64,000 nt of DNA. It comes from Kalmusia sp. IMI 367209 (lineage: Eukaryota > Ascomycota > Dothideomycetes > Pleosporales > Didymosphaeriaceae). Within the stretch, counting starts at the first letter, position 1. Every line of letters starts with the position of its first letter. Where the stretch lies: assembly GCA_027946365.1 (NCBI GenBank), contig JAPEUQ010000004.1:806001-870000 (forward strand), read 5' to 3'. Shown in pieces: positions 1-10,176 of this stretch. The notes beneath the pieces were generated by a model. That model was not told the origin of the DNA, made no database searches, and was given only the letters and a program-made list of their open reading frames with translations. The position numbers were made by a program, and so were the translations under genes.

Positions 1-743
1 ACAAACTTCACAATGAGGCCTGGAAGCAGGGCAACCCTTCCCATGCACAAGACATGTTTGGCTGCTTCCACGGCACAGCGACAGACACATCGCAGATCAT
101 GGACCATCTCGAGTCGTACATCCTCTCCTCACCTGACTCCCCGAAGATAACACAGCACTTTGTGCTCGGAATCTCTCTAAGGGGACATGCAGCATGGCAT
201 TGCATACTCTCCGAGCCACGTATAACCGCGGCGGTAGTGGGAATTGGATGTCCGGACTACACGCGCTTGATGACCGACCGCGCACGCCTCTCCAAGCTGG
301 CTACATACACGTCGAGCACACCACCCGGCGTCGCATTTCTGGGTTCGTCAGACTTCCCACCCGCGCTGCGAGAGGCCATCGCAAAGTACGATCCTGCGGG
401 TCTGCTGCTTCCAGGTCATTTCGATCCCACAGGGTCAGATCCCGAAGTTGGTAAGGCGACACTGGACAGGATGAAAATCTTGCTGCGTGAGCGGTTGCAA
501 GGGAAACATATTTTAAATTTAAGCGGGAAGATCGACAAATTGGTACCGTATGCGGCTGGACAGTCTTTCTTGAACGTATTCAAGCGGGTATTAGAGGATG
601 AGCCTAGCCTGGAGATAACGTTCACTGATGTGCTTTTTGATGGTGTAGGGCACGCGTTCCCACAAAGTATGGTGCAGAAGTCAACGGAGTGGATATGCGA
701 GTTGCTAGAGAGAGAAGATGGGCCGGTTACGAGTAAGATATAG
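1..743 (+). CDS. Alpha/beta hydrolase family protein, 3' part only
   Basis: The reading frame is open from the first bases of the window, well upstream of the first visible ATG (54), so the 5' end lies outside. The visible 247 residues look like a fungal alpha/beta hydrolase of unknown substrate: a nucleophile-elbow-like GISLRGHAAW, a late acidic stretch GKIDKLVPY and a C-terminal GVGHAFP that could supply the catalytic His. An oddity is that the elbow normally reads G-x-S-x-G, but here the fifth position is Arg (AGG at 180-182), one transition away from Gly. Activity is therefore uncertain. The gene is convergent with the long gene that follows. The family call is moderately sure; the substrate is unknown. 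Confidence 0.7.
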   Translation, partial: KLHNEAWKQGNPSHAQDMFGCFHGTATDTSQIMDHLESYILSSPDSPKITQHFVLGISLRGHAAWHCILSEPRITAAVVGIGCPDYTRLMTDRARLSKLATYTSSTPPGVAFLGSSDFPPALREAIAKYDPAGLLLPGHFDPTGSDPEVGKATLDRMKILLRERLQGKHILNLSGKIDKLVPYAAGQSFLNVFKRVLEDEPSLEITFTDVLFDGVGHAFPQSMVQKSTEWICELLEREDGPVTSKI

Positions 744-1147
744 GTATAGTACTAGAACATCAATACAACGACGAATATATCATTGAGCTAGCGCGTTCTA
801 AATCGCATACACGACAACTATCATAGTCTACGTGCTGTGAAACACATCCCAACATCCGAGTCATGTGGTCAAACTCATGCATGTCTCATTCCCATTCCAG
901 GTGCTACATTGTAATTTTTAGACAGTACTACTAAACTAAGGCGATTGCTTTTGATGCAATATGACCCTGGGGTATATAACGCCAGAATGCAAGGCCAAAG
1001 CCGAACGCCGTAATTGCTCCACATAATCATAACCACTTTGTCCATATTACCCAGTCCTTAACTCCAACCTGAAGCAAAATCCCATCACAGCTACGCCTAA
1101 TTGCTTCGAATGAAGTAGACACCCCTCCTCGTTCTTCCATCCATCTT
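744..1147. other. Intergenic, convergent 3' ends
   Basis: This lies between the stop codons of two convergent genes and should hold both 3' UTRs. It is fairly AT-rich, and I see no further gene or repeat. Confidence 0.6.
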
Positions 1148-4100
1148 TTACTTCTTCCTCGCGTTCCTCGTCCGCTTCGCGACATTACTATCTATCTCTG
1201 CCGCAGCCGCAGCGGAAGCCCGCCTCGTCTGCCGCACATCAGTTTGAGGCGCTTCCACCGCATCGTCCCTGTCCGCCGCTTTCTTCTTCCTCGCTCCCTG
1301 ACCAATGCGGTTCTCCACGAAGCCGAATTTATTCTTCCCAGGCCCATTGTTCTCCGCCTTACTCGACCCAACAGCAGCAGTCTTCGCTGCGTCAGCGTCA
1401 GCCAGCGTACTTGCCTTCGGATCTGCCCTCAGCTTCGCAGCTGTCTTGGGCGCGACGGGCGCCGCCTTGGCCTTGCCTTTCCCTTTCGCGCTTGCCGTGG
1501 GCGCACGTGAGTTGACGGGTTCTGCATCCACGAGCAATCCTTCTTCTTCTTGTTCTTCTTCTTCTTCTACTTCTTGACCTTGTGCAGGGGCTCCTTTCAC
1601 GGGGCTCGCATTAGCACTTCTTCTAGCATTCGCGGCTTTGGTTTCCTCGCGTGTAGTCGGCCTACCGTAACCGAATCTCTTACCATAATTTATCTCAGCA
1701 GGGTCAACCTGCTGGGTTGTGCGAGCTTTGGAAGGCTGTTTGGTGGCGCTGGTAGAAACGGAGGGGTAGTCGGCGCTGGTAGAAACGGAGGGGTAGTCGG
1801 CGCTGGTGTCGGGCTGAGCGATGGCCTCTTCAGGTTCCTGCGATACAATTAAGACTGTTCTGGTAACTTGACTTGTTGTGGCTAGATTTCTAGCAATTTG
1901 GTATGGATAAGAATTTACCTCTTCGTATTCCATCTCGACATCAATATTCTCTTGGTTAACAATTTCTTTTTTCTTTGGCACTTGCTTGATCGCCTTGGCC
2001 GCTTGTTGTCGCTTGGTCAGAGCTGTCGTTCCAGCAGCAGCCTTGCCTTTAGATGTAGTTCTGGGAGCCTGAAAGCCTGTACTCTTGTGGAGTGTAGTTT
2101 TCTTTGGTTTCTTCGCGACGGGGACTTCATATTCCGACTCCGATGGCTCATCTGAACGGTAATTTTCGGCGCTATTCTTGTTATCCTTGCCATTCTTTGC
2201 CCTTTTAGGCGCGGAAGATCGCGCTCGTTTTTTCGATGCAGATGCTAAAGTCATCGGTTCGAGAGCTTTGCTTGGCGGGCTGGTGTCTGAAGCTTTGATG
2301 AGTACAAACTTCTCCTGCTCATTTTCTGGCTCCGACGTATTCGGTGCCTCCTCTATGGAACTATCGTTGGCGGCGTTTGCTCTCTTGGCTGTAGCTGACT
2401 GACCTCGTTTCTTCGGTATGGCTTTAAGAATAGGCGCATGTTCAGATTCCTGCTGCGGTGCTCCGAATTTTTCGTCTACCAGCACTGGAGATACTGTGAC
2501 TGTCGGTGCTTGTCCAGCCGATAATTTGTTATGGGTACCCTTCTTCTGCTTCTTCCCTACAAGAGCTCCATGTTCTGATCCAGATGACTCGTCCGGGAGA
2601 TGCTTTGCGGCAACTGGAGGTTGGGTTCTTTTCAGTGTAGATCTAGGGGCGCCATCTTCCAAGGCTATCCTGTGCGTCTTCGTGGAAGTAAAGATACTAG
2701 AAATTGATGAGGATGATGCTTCAGGCGTCTCTTCTGTCTCAGCTAACTGTGAAGGTGTAGGAGAATCGTGTGTTAATTGTCGCTGGAACGACGAGACCTC
2801 ATCCGTAATATTGGAGCATATGTTCGCCGGCTCGAGTGCCTCATCTCTTTGAGAAGTTTCCGACACTGCTCCATGCGGTTCTCTAAGCAGGTCATTTGGA
2901 GTCGGTAAAGCTTGAAATGGCGAGGGTGGTAATTCAAGCTGCGCCTCGAGCAACGCCCCGGGCCATTGCGGGCTCTCATCAGCAGCGGGAGTATTATTCA
3001 TAATATCAGAAGTTGTAGAGACGCTTTTGCTCTTATATCCACTCGATGAAGAGGTTGCAGCTGCGGCAGCCTCTTCAAGCCCTGCTAACAAAGGCTGGGG
3101 CGTCATTTCCTTCGATCCGACGCGTGGTTGCTTCTCTAAAGGTATGGAAGGCACGCTGGATGAAACTTCGTTACGTGTGATATCCGAAAATAGCAGGTCC
3201 ATGCTTGTCCTAGTGGATGATCTGTCTGCAAAACCTTCGTTCTCACGCTGATTCTGAGGATTTTCACTGTTCTTAGGGGTTGAAGACGCTAATTGAAAGA
3301 AAGCATGAGCTGATGCCCCGCTTGCATAAGGTGAATAACTAGGCCTCCCTTGGGATATGGTGTATGGTTTGGTCAAAGGCTTAGCAGTGCCAAGTCGTTG
3401 GTCCATGGCTGACTTAGATCTTCTGTGGCCGAATGGCATGCTAGTCAGAGAGAGTCGTCCATTTGATAGAGGTGAATGGAATATATCGAAGTCGACTGAA
3501 GCCGAAGGCGCAGAAGTGCCTGTTGACGAATCCAGAGGAAATTCATGATTCCAAGTCGTAGTGCTATGTTGAACCTCCAGAGTGAAGGAATCCTTCGACT
3601 CTGATAATTCAGATTCCGTGGGAGCCGTCTCAATAGCGCTCGTATTTGAGTAGGCATGACGATCAAGTGACGCTACAGAACATTCATTCCAGAGGGCTCC
3701 TTTGAACCTAATAGGTTTTGCTTGCAGGGGTAGTGATCTTTCGGCAACTGGCAAGGAAGAAGATACCTGCATCTCGTCCTCTATTGACGATTCAACTGAT
3801 TTTGCTTCAGGGATGTCGTAGCCTGTGTCTTTAATGTTTGTCTCCTTCGCTATTATTTCAACTGGATGAAGCTCTTGTTTAGTAGCTGCGTGAAGTAACA
3901 CCAGGCCCTCAGCGGCTGTAAAAGCATCTGATTTCCTTTCTCCTATTGAAATATCGATCGGTGCCTCTTGTGGAGCATCACATGTGTCAGTCATGGCTGG
4001 CTCATTATCTGGATGAATATCTGGCCCAGTAGTAGCTGATTCGAGTTGCACTGGATCATCATTCGGCCTCAAAGAAGCGGTTGGAATATCTTTGGGCGAG

Positions 4101-5329
4101 GCATGGGCCAATTCTTCTTGTGCTTGAGCATGGCCTGAGTCGTCGACAACTACACTATCCGTTATCATTTGATTGACCTTAGTAGGTCGGCCGGCAGTTG
4201 TTCGTAGTAAATGGGCGGCATCGGTACCCGATGAGCCTTCAACTGCTTTCCACTTGCCCACGATCAGTTCTGGTTTAATTACTTGCTCAGGTTCTGGCGA
4301 TACGCTAACCAGTCTTTCCTCTGGAGCAACATTGGTGTCGCCGTAGACAACCAGCTTACCCAACGACTTTGTATCTAGCTCGATGACCTTCTCAGCTATT
4401 GCTTGTGTTGTAGACGTCATTTTGGAGGGCATCGCCGTGACCGGTGCTTCCGTTACGGGGGAAGGTTCTATTCGAGGGCTTGGGATCAACAGACGCGAGC
4501 TAGACACGGCTAGTTCAGTTGGACAAGCTGATGAGGACAGCTTGTGATTTGGCGAGCTCAACGTGGTTTGCACAGCTTGATCCGTTAGCGGCGACGGCGA
4601 ATGATCCGATGGCTTCGGTGCGGTATGGCCGGCTTGAGCCTGTGGTAGTGATAGGAAAAGATGCAGAGGTGCACGCACTGGTTCTGCTTCGGCCATCTCA
4701 CCTTCGCTAGGCTTGACGAAACCCTCTTCGAGATCTTCGAGATATCCAGCACTGGATGAAGAGTCGAACAGAGAATTTGGCGACCAGGCCTCATGCTCCA
4801 AATGCTCTGATAGCGATGACTGTGCGACGGACGTAGAGATTTGCCTCTCTTCATAAGCAAAGTCCTTTTGCAGTTCACCCTGCAGTACATCTTCTGTAAT
4901 CTGGTGATTCAGAGAGTCAGGTACCCCTCCATAGCGTGGCTGAATATGTAGCTTTATGCCTTCCTGGTCTCTTGCCTCATCTTGTCCCGGCTGTTCGTCC
5001 ACCGACTGCGCGCTCCAGTCAAAGTCTTCGATCGCTTTCAAACCTTCTTCCCAGGTGACTCCAAGTAGTTCATCCTCCGTAGGGTACTTGTAGAAGTCAG
5101 GTGAGTAAAGGCCGTCTTCAATATGGCCGTCTCTGTTCACTTTAGGGAGGTTTAGACGCTGCGTAGCCATCCTGTCTGCGGACAAGAACGCCTGCGTTCG
5201 AAATTGTGGAGCAATCAAGCGCTCATATGACGGCTTCCACGTATCGTAGGTCCTCCTCTTCGTGGAAGGCTGAGACGCGACGTCGGATCTTTCCTGTTCA
5301 GGGTGTAAACAAAGTGACCCCGGCGCCAT
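1148..5329 (-). CDS. Very long disordered, probably nuclear protein (1393 aa), unknown function
   Basis: This is a single open frame of 1393 codons. The frame continues upstream to about 5491 but without an ATG; the first ATG, at 5329, has a good context (A at -3, G at +4), so I start there. No catalytic domain is recognisable. The N-terminal ~100 residues are the most ordered-looking (WKPSYERLIAPQFRTQAF, then FYKYPTEDELLGVTWEEG). The middle is Ser/Thr/Glu-rich low complexity. The C-terminal third is Lys/Ala-rich with several basic clusters that could be nuclear signals (GKKQKKG, KKRARSSAPKRAK, KKPKK) and ends RTRNARKK. A 27-bp unit (nine residues, ADYPSVSTS) is duplicated exactly in tandem near 1750-1802. 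Possible roles are chromatin or nuclear scaffold, but that is a guess from composition alone. Confidence 0.75.
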   Translation of the reverse strand: MAPGSLCLHPEQERSDVASQPSTKRRTYDTWKPSYERLIAPQFRTQAFLSADRMATQRLNLPKVNRDGHIEDGLYSPDFYKYPTEDELLGVTWEEGLKAIEDFDWSAQSVDEQPGQDEARDQEGIKLHIQPRYGGVPDSLNHQITEDVLQGELQKDFAYEERQISTSVAQSSLSEHLEHEAWSPNSLFDSSSSAGYLEDLEEGFVKPSEGEMAEAEPVRAPLHLFLSLPQAQAGHTAPKPSDHSPSPLTDQAVQTTLSSPNHKLSSSACPTELAVSSSRLLIPSPRIEPSPVTEAPVTAMPSKMTSTTQAIAEKVIELDTKSLGKLVVYGDTNVAPEERLVSVSPEPEQVIKPELIVGKWKAVEGSSGTDAAHLLRTTAGRPTKVNQMITDSVVVDDSGHAQAQEELAHASPKDIPTASLRPNDDPVQLESATTGPDIHPDNEPAMTDTCDAPQEAPIDISIGERKSDAFTAAEGLVLLHAATKQELHPVEIIAKETNIKDTGYDIPEAKSVESSIEDEMQVSSSLPVAERSLPLQAKPIRFKGALWNECSVASLDRHAYSNTSAIETAPTESELSESKDSFTLEVQHSTTTWNHEFPLDSSTGTSAPSASVDFDIFHSPLSNGRLSLTSMPFGHRRSKSAMDQRLGTAKPLTKPYTISQGRPSYSPYASGASAHAFFQLASSTPKNSENPQNQRENEGFADRSSTRTSMDLLFSDITRNEVSSSVPSIPLEKQPRVGSKEMTPQPLLAGLEEAAAAATSSSSGYKSKSVSTTSDIMNNTPAADESPQWPGALLEAQLELPPSPFQALPTPNDLLREPHGAVSETSQRDEALEPANICSNITDEVSSFQRQLTHDSPTPSQLAETEETPEASSSSISSIFTSTKTHRIALEDGAPRSTLKRTQPPVAAKHLPDESSGSEHGALVGKKQKKGTHNKLSAGQAPTVTVSPVLVDEKFGAPQQESEHAPILKAIPKKRGQSATAKRANAANDSSIEEAPNTSEPENEQEKFVLIKASDTSPPSKALEPMTLASASKKRARSSAPKRAKNGKDNKNSAENYRSDEPSESEYEVPVAKKPKKTTLHKSTGFQAPRTTSKGKAAAGTTALTKRQQAAKAIKQVPKKKEIVNQENIDVEMEYEEVNSYPYQIARNLATTSQVTRTVLIVSQEPEEAIAQPDTSADYPSVSTSADYPSVSTSATKQPSKARTTQQVDPAEINYGKRFGYGRPTTREETKAANARRSANASPVKGAPAQGQEVEEEEEQEEEGLLVDAEPVNSRAPTASAKGKGKAKAAPVAPKTAAKLRADPKASTLADADAAKTAAVGSSKAENNGPGKNKFGFVENRIGQGARKKKAADRDDAVEAPQTDVRQTRRASAAAAAEIDSNVAKRTRNARKK
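1748..1802. repeat. 27-bp exact tandem duplication inside the long disordered gene
   Basis: The block ggtagaaacggaggggtagt plus seven more bases occurs twice back to back. It is in frame and doubles a nine-residue Ser/Tyr/Asp peptide. Identity of the copies suggests a recent slippage event. Confidence 0.85.
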
Positions 5330-6981
5330 TTTCGCCGATCTGGGTTGAGGAGTGGAGTAAATAAATAAAGCAAAGCGTGGTGAGTCCGACAAAAAGCTCA
5401 GCGAAGGTACAGTGCCAATCGCGGCCAATGAGGCTGCGTTTAGGGTGGTTGAGTGAAACGGGCGCTCCCAGGCGAGATTGAGAAATCGCACGACTCACCT
5501 TACGCGACAGTGAGGGAGAGGGCTTCTCACCTGCGCCGTGACACTGACTGCATCAATCGAATCTGTAACATGCCGTAGAACAGCCCGGCGGGTTATTATC
5601 AACGTGAAAGCATAGAGTTGCGAGAATACAAGTGGAAATCAAAACCGCAACAGCAGCGACATTTACGAGTGTCTTAACTAACAGACAACTGAGACATGTC
5701 CTAAGCTATATGTAAAGAGAGGCTAATTATTCCACGTGACGCTGCAATGCACTGCAGCCACCCGTGCGATCTAGACGTGCTGAGCTCTCATCTCACAGGA
5801 CCGAACGCCTTTCATTAACCAATATTAGGATGCTTGGACGGACTTGACCAGGGGCCATCCATGTGTTCCGATGCCGCCGAAATGCTCCGATCCCGACGGC
5901 TCTGCTAAGCTCTGAGTTCTCACTTCGTCATATCGGTATGGCATTCGATACGGCACCTCCAGCATCAGCAGGCACCGCCAACATTCTTGACCTTGTCAGC
6001 ACACTGTGTCCAAGCCTGCACCTAATGATATCCGGACGAACTTACTTTTTCCCGGTATCAGTTGCGCAGCAGCAACAAAGCAAGCTCGCGGGCCAGCACA
6101 CGATCTAACAAAAAGCAAGTCAGTGGCCTGTGCATTGCATACGGGTGGGTTACACTGTGACGGATGTCGACGTACTGCAAGGCCTACGGTGACGACAAAA
6201 CCTATCGTTGGCCCGACGACCTTACAGTGACAAGGGTTTTGATCGCTGTGTCAAATGAGCTTCTGTAAGTGGGACTTAATAGGGAGTTTCGTACGTTCCA
6301 CACTGGAAGCAGATGATTGGTAGCGGGATGCAGTCAGACATTTGGGATAGAGCAGCTTGAAGACGTAGGAGTCGGATCTATGTATGCCAAATGACGCGAG
6401 AAATGGATTGACAGAGGTTTGGTTAGAGCGTGAGCCCAGAGGTTGGAGATAGCATTGGAAAGATGAATTGCTCGATGACGCCAAGCTCCGATGACTAACG
6501 CACGTGTGTCGACGTCACTGGTTGTTGAAACACGCCGCGCCGTCCTACAGTCAATCGATCGCGCTGCGAATATCTGCCGGCGTCATTGGGTGGCATTCGG
6601 GTGCGTCGTGCTGGAAACATGTTGCGAAGGTGTTATAACATCTTGAGAATGAACTTTTGCGATAATCCTTCCTACTGTTCACTTTTCCGCAAAGCAGCTG
6701 GTTAAGGCTGCAGCTCACGTCGTTCTTTGAGGCAGCGTACTACTCACAATCCAATGTAATCGGGAGCCGAAGTCGATTGAAATTTCAAGTATGCCGACAT
6801 GTATAAAATTCCCACACACGATCAACGTATGCGCTGCCAATATGCCAATTTCTGCTTGTAATTAATCACGTGAATGCTTTCTGGAGGACATAAAACAATC
6901 AAGACATTTCTATCAAGGCGGAAAGCCTACGCGCACCGTCGCCGGTAGCCCGTCGATTCAATAATGGAATCAACTCTATCA
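5330..6981. other. 1.65-kb intergenic region, no gene recognised
   Basis: This holds the promoter of the long disordered gene and the 3' flank of the MFS transporter. Visible elements are a CACGTG box near 5733 and, near 6500-6520, another CACGTG followed closely by GACGTCAC (CRE-like). Short ORFs here have no protein-like composition. Confidence 0.5.
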
Positions 6982-8831
6982 TCATTCCAGTTGTGCTGCC
7001 AAACTCTTTTCTTCCTCCTGGTCACCTTTATCTAAGACAAAACTCCACGCGAGAGCTGCGAGTGAGATGAGCAGAAGCCAGCACCACCACACCAGACCTA
7101 CAATGCCAACATCAATGCCTCTGGCTAGAATCATGCCACCAATAACAGGACCGGTGGCGCTTGAAAGAGAACTCAAAGTACTACCAGCGCCATGGACAGT
7201 ACCTAACACGCTGCGTCGTGGCGCTGCTTCTGTGAGGAGGATAACGCTACTGGGCATAGCCATGGTTCTCGCCATGACTTGCAAGAACAATATCGCGGCC
7301 ATTGCGATCCATTTGGCCGTCTTGTGTCCCGATAGCAGGGACAGATAGGGCGCGAAAACATAGGCCGTCGGAAAGATGGAATTTGCCAACCGGAACACTC
7401 CGAGGTTACCGATATGCTTCTGTGTACGCGGGTATATGAAAAGCTGTAGCAGGATTCCGCAGATCCCGAATGTGGCAAGATAAAGACCGACAATAGGCGA
7501 AGCGAGCCCTAGTCCGCCAGTAAAGCGTAACATTGTAGTATTTCCATTCGTGGACGTAGGCATGCTCAAGAAGACAGGGAAAATGTGAAGGAAGGTCGCA
7601 TTGTGAAGCGGAAGGAGACCAAAAGCAAGCAGAGTTTTAAGCAGATGACGTGTCCAGATTTGGCGAAATCGAGGCAGTTGAAATTTGGCTTTTTCGCGAG
7701 TTGGGGTTGTGGATTCTGATGTGAATTCTGGAAGCGGAACGTCGCCTGCTAGTGACTCTCCTTCTTCTATTTGGATTGCAGCATAGCCATTACCATCTGT
7801 CCGTGCAGTTTTTCTAGCGACAAATCTAGAGATGGCCTTTCCAAGTGCGAGTCCAGGGTCCCACTTGTTTTCTTTTGAAGGCAGACTCTCTTTTAACCAG
7901 AGCGCAGCGAAGATTAGACATATAGCCAGAACGATCCCATTGAACAGGGCTGGTAGAGCATATGGGTATGCAAGTGTCCATCCAACCTATAGGGAAGTGT
8001 ATGATAAGCGAATGCCCATTGGATTTATTTAGTGGCTGATACTTACACCATCCGGATTCTTGTAGAAATTAAAGACGCCTGAGGGTCCGAACAGCCATGG
8101 AAGATTATCGACAGGATCCGCCAAACAACCACCAATTGCTAGTGCTGCGACTCGGCCGGAGTTGAAGATAAGGGGTAAAGCCAAGAAGGCTCTCGTGTGA
8201 TACTTTCGCTCTTTCACGATCTCAGCTGTCATGGTCCTCATTACGCCTAATATACCATTTGCCATTCCCGCTACAACCCTCCAGAAAAGCAGTGTCCCAA
8301 TTGTGCGCGAAAAGCCGAATGCCAAATTGGCCGTAACACTGATCGTCAATCCTAGGAGTATGGCGGGTTTACGACCGTACGTGTCCGATAACCGACCCCA
8401 GATCATACTTGTGGACATTTGACCCAGCGGGTAAGCAGCTACTAATAGACCGGTCAAACGAGAGATCTGTTGTGGTGCTGAGGCATGATCTGGATCTGAC
8501 AGTATCGATTTGACAAGGTAGTATAGATACGGCAGCAGACAGGCGTTCGAGAGCGGTGTAGAAAGGCGACATAATGCTAGCAGAAGCAATTGTTTCTTTT
8601 GTGGAAGGTTTCGCCAGGTAACCTTTTCTTCCAAGAGGCGACCCTATAATGAATTATGAGCACCCACCGTAGATGGGTTCTACATAGTAGGGTGACTCAC
8701 TGTGGGGTTGGAAGTTTTCGCGCGCGACGAATCTGTCAGGACGAGTTAGCAAACTGCAATGTACCATTGCGAAATTGGTGTGACGTGCCATCCAGCAACC
8801 TTTCCCCTTCGTCACCTGCCCTATCAACCAT
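6982..8831 (-). CDS. MFS transporter, DHA1 / zinc-facilitator-like drug:H+ antiporter family
   Basis: This is a plasma- or vacuolar-membrane exporter of the major facilitator superfamily, substrate unknown. The model has four exons: 8816-8831, 8701-8732, 8047-8643 and 6982-7986, giving 549 aa. Introns 8644-8700 (GTGAGT) and 7987-8046 (GTAAGT) are clear. The first intron (8733-8815, branch GCTAAC) is the least certain, but it puts the ATG in phase with everything downstream. Signature motif A reads GRLSDTYGRKP after TM2. TM4 carries FWRVVAGMANGILGVMRTM, as in the Ycr023c/ZIF-like branch of fungal MFS. A central cytosolic loop separates the two six-helix halves. The gene is divergent from the sugar transporter across 1.3 kb. 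Confidence 0.85.
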
Positions 8832-10176
8832 AGCGAGCAGATGAAAGATGGTGGTTGCTCATCGAAGTTTCATCAGCGTGTTGCTCGTAGTTTGAATGAG
8901 GTATATCTTTTTGCGAGTCGCAAGTGGTACCACAAAGGCTGCGACGATATATGCGGCGAGGAAGGCGCAAACATTATTTCCAAAGAGCGACGCAAGTGCT
9001 TTTGAGCCTCATTCTTACCCGGTCGAACTCGACCGCTTCATGCCAATGATATCACCTAATGAATGGCGAGTCGGGCTGTCCAACGCGATTAAGCCAAATG
9101 TTATCTCGGAGCATCGCACTGTTTCAATTTTGTGTATTGATGTTAATGAATCACAGTCAAGAGTAGATTGGAATGGGCAAGGACCGGGCCAGGACGTATC
9201 ACAAAGGATGGAACGGAAGATACCATTGGAAGGTGGTAGTTCAGCACAAACGCTGATTCGCTCGTCACACACCCCTTGCAGAGACAAGAGTGCTCGGCAA
9301 TGCATTTAGCCATGAGCAGCAATTGGATGACCAGATCGCCAGGCGACTCGCCCTTTCGGTTTAGGCATGAATGGATATGGCCTAGTAATATGTTCACAAC
9401 TGGGAAGTGCAATCTAGCTTTAGCAGCAGGCGATGCCGGCCTCGTTTGTGTAGGCCCGCTTTATCGACACCACCTAGGTCGTCAAGCGCGTCGTACGGAG
9501 TAACACGAAGCAAACTTTGTTTTCACACACAACCCAAGTGGCAAAGTTTCGAGATGAAAAAGAACTTGACTATGAAGAATGCAAGGAGATTCGTACTACG
9601 AAGTGTATACACGTGAATAGCGGGGCTGCCCGGTTAATTGGTTTCTCCGACATCCCGTGGCCAATTCATCCTGCCGATCCCATGATATTCTAGAGTAGTT
9701 TCTCTTGTACCACGTCTTTGGCTTAAGATACACCGCGATACGCGTCTGCTACTTGCGCAACCTAGACGGTTATTCTCAACGAGTACTCGCTGCTGAGCAT
9801 ACTCATGACACAGCAAACGCATGCACGTTACGTACTGTCTTCTTTTGAGCTCGTACCTTGACTGCCGGCAGGTTGACTCCTGGCGCACATTGCTTTTATC
9901 AGCCCACTGACAGGGTAGCCTCACGCGGTCTTCTCGGCCTTGTAAGCGGCGTTCCATTACGGTGGATTCAGAGAGTGAGGCTAGAGAAGCCACTGCCGAT
10001 TTTTGTACTTGAATAGAAGGTAGATCCGGGTTTAGCATCGTGACTTTCTTTACATAACCTTTGCGATTCGTCACCGAACTGCCGGTCTTACTCAAAAACG
10101 TGGGGGAACATGGAGAGCCGAACGCCACATTCGTCTGCAGCGGAGCTACAATGTGAGCCCATCTTAAACACCAAGG
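8832..10176. other. 1.35-kb divergent spacer between two transporters
   Basis: This should contain the promoters of the MFS exporter and the sugar transporter. ORFs at 8896-9309 (+) and 9634-10128 (-) were examined; their Cys/Arg-rich translations lack domain character and no splice partners are evident. No gene is called. Confidence 0.5.

Noticed and set aside
5330..5491. N-terminal extension of the long disordered protein
   Set aside because: The open frame has no ATG upstream of 5329; its nominal start is GTG, not expected in a nuclear fungal gene.
8733..8764. A 32-nt first intron in the MFS gene (donor GTACAT)
   Set aside because: Shorter than plausible fungal introns; the donor at 8815 gives the same phase with an 83-nt intron.
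8896..9309. 137-codon plus-strand ORF between the two transporters
   Set aside because: No recognisable motif and an opposing ORF of similar size on the other strand; likely chance.
9634..10128. 164-codon minus-strand ORF upstream of the sugar transporter
   Set aside because: Arg/Cys-rich translation without domain character; overlaps the transporter's promoter and has no splice partners.
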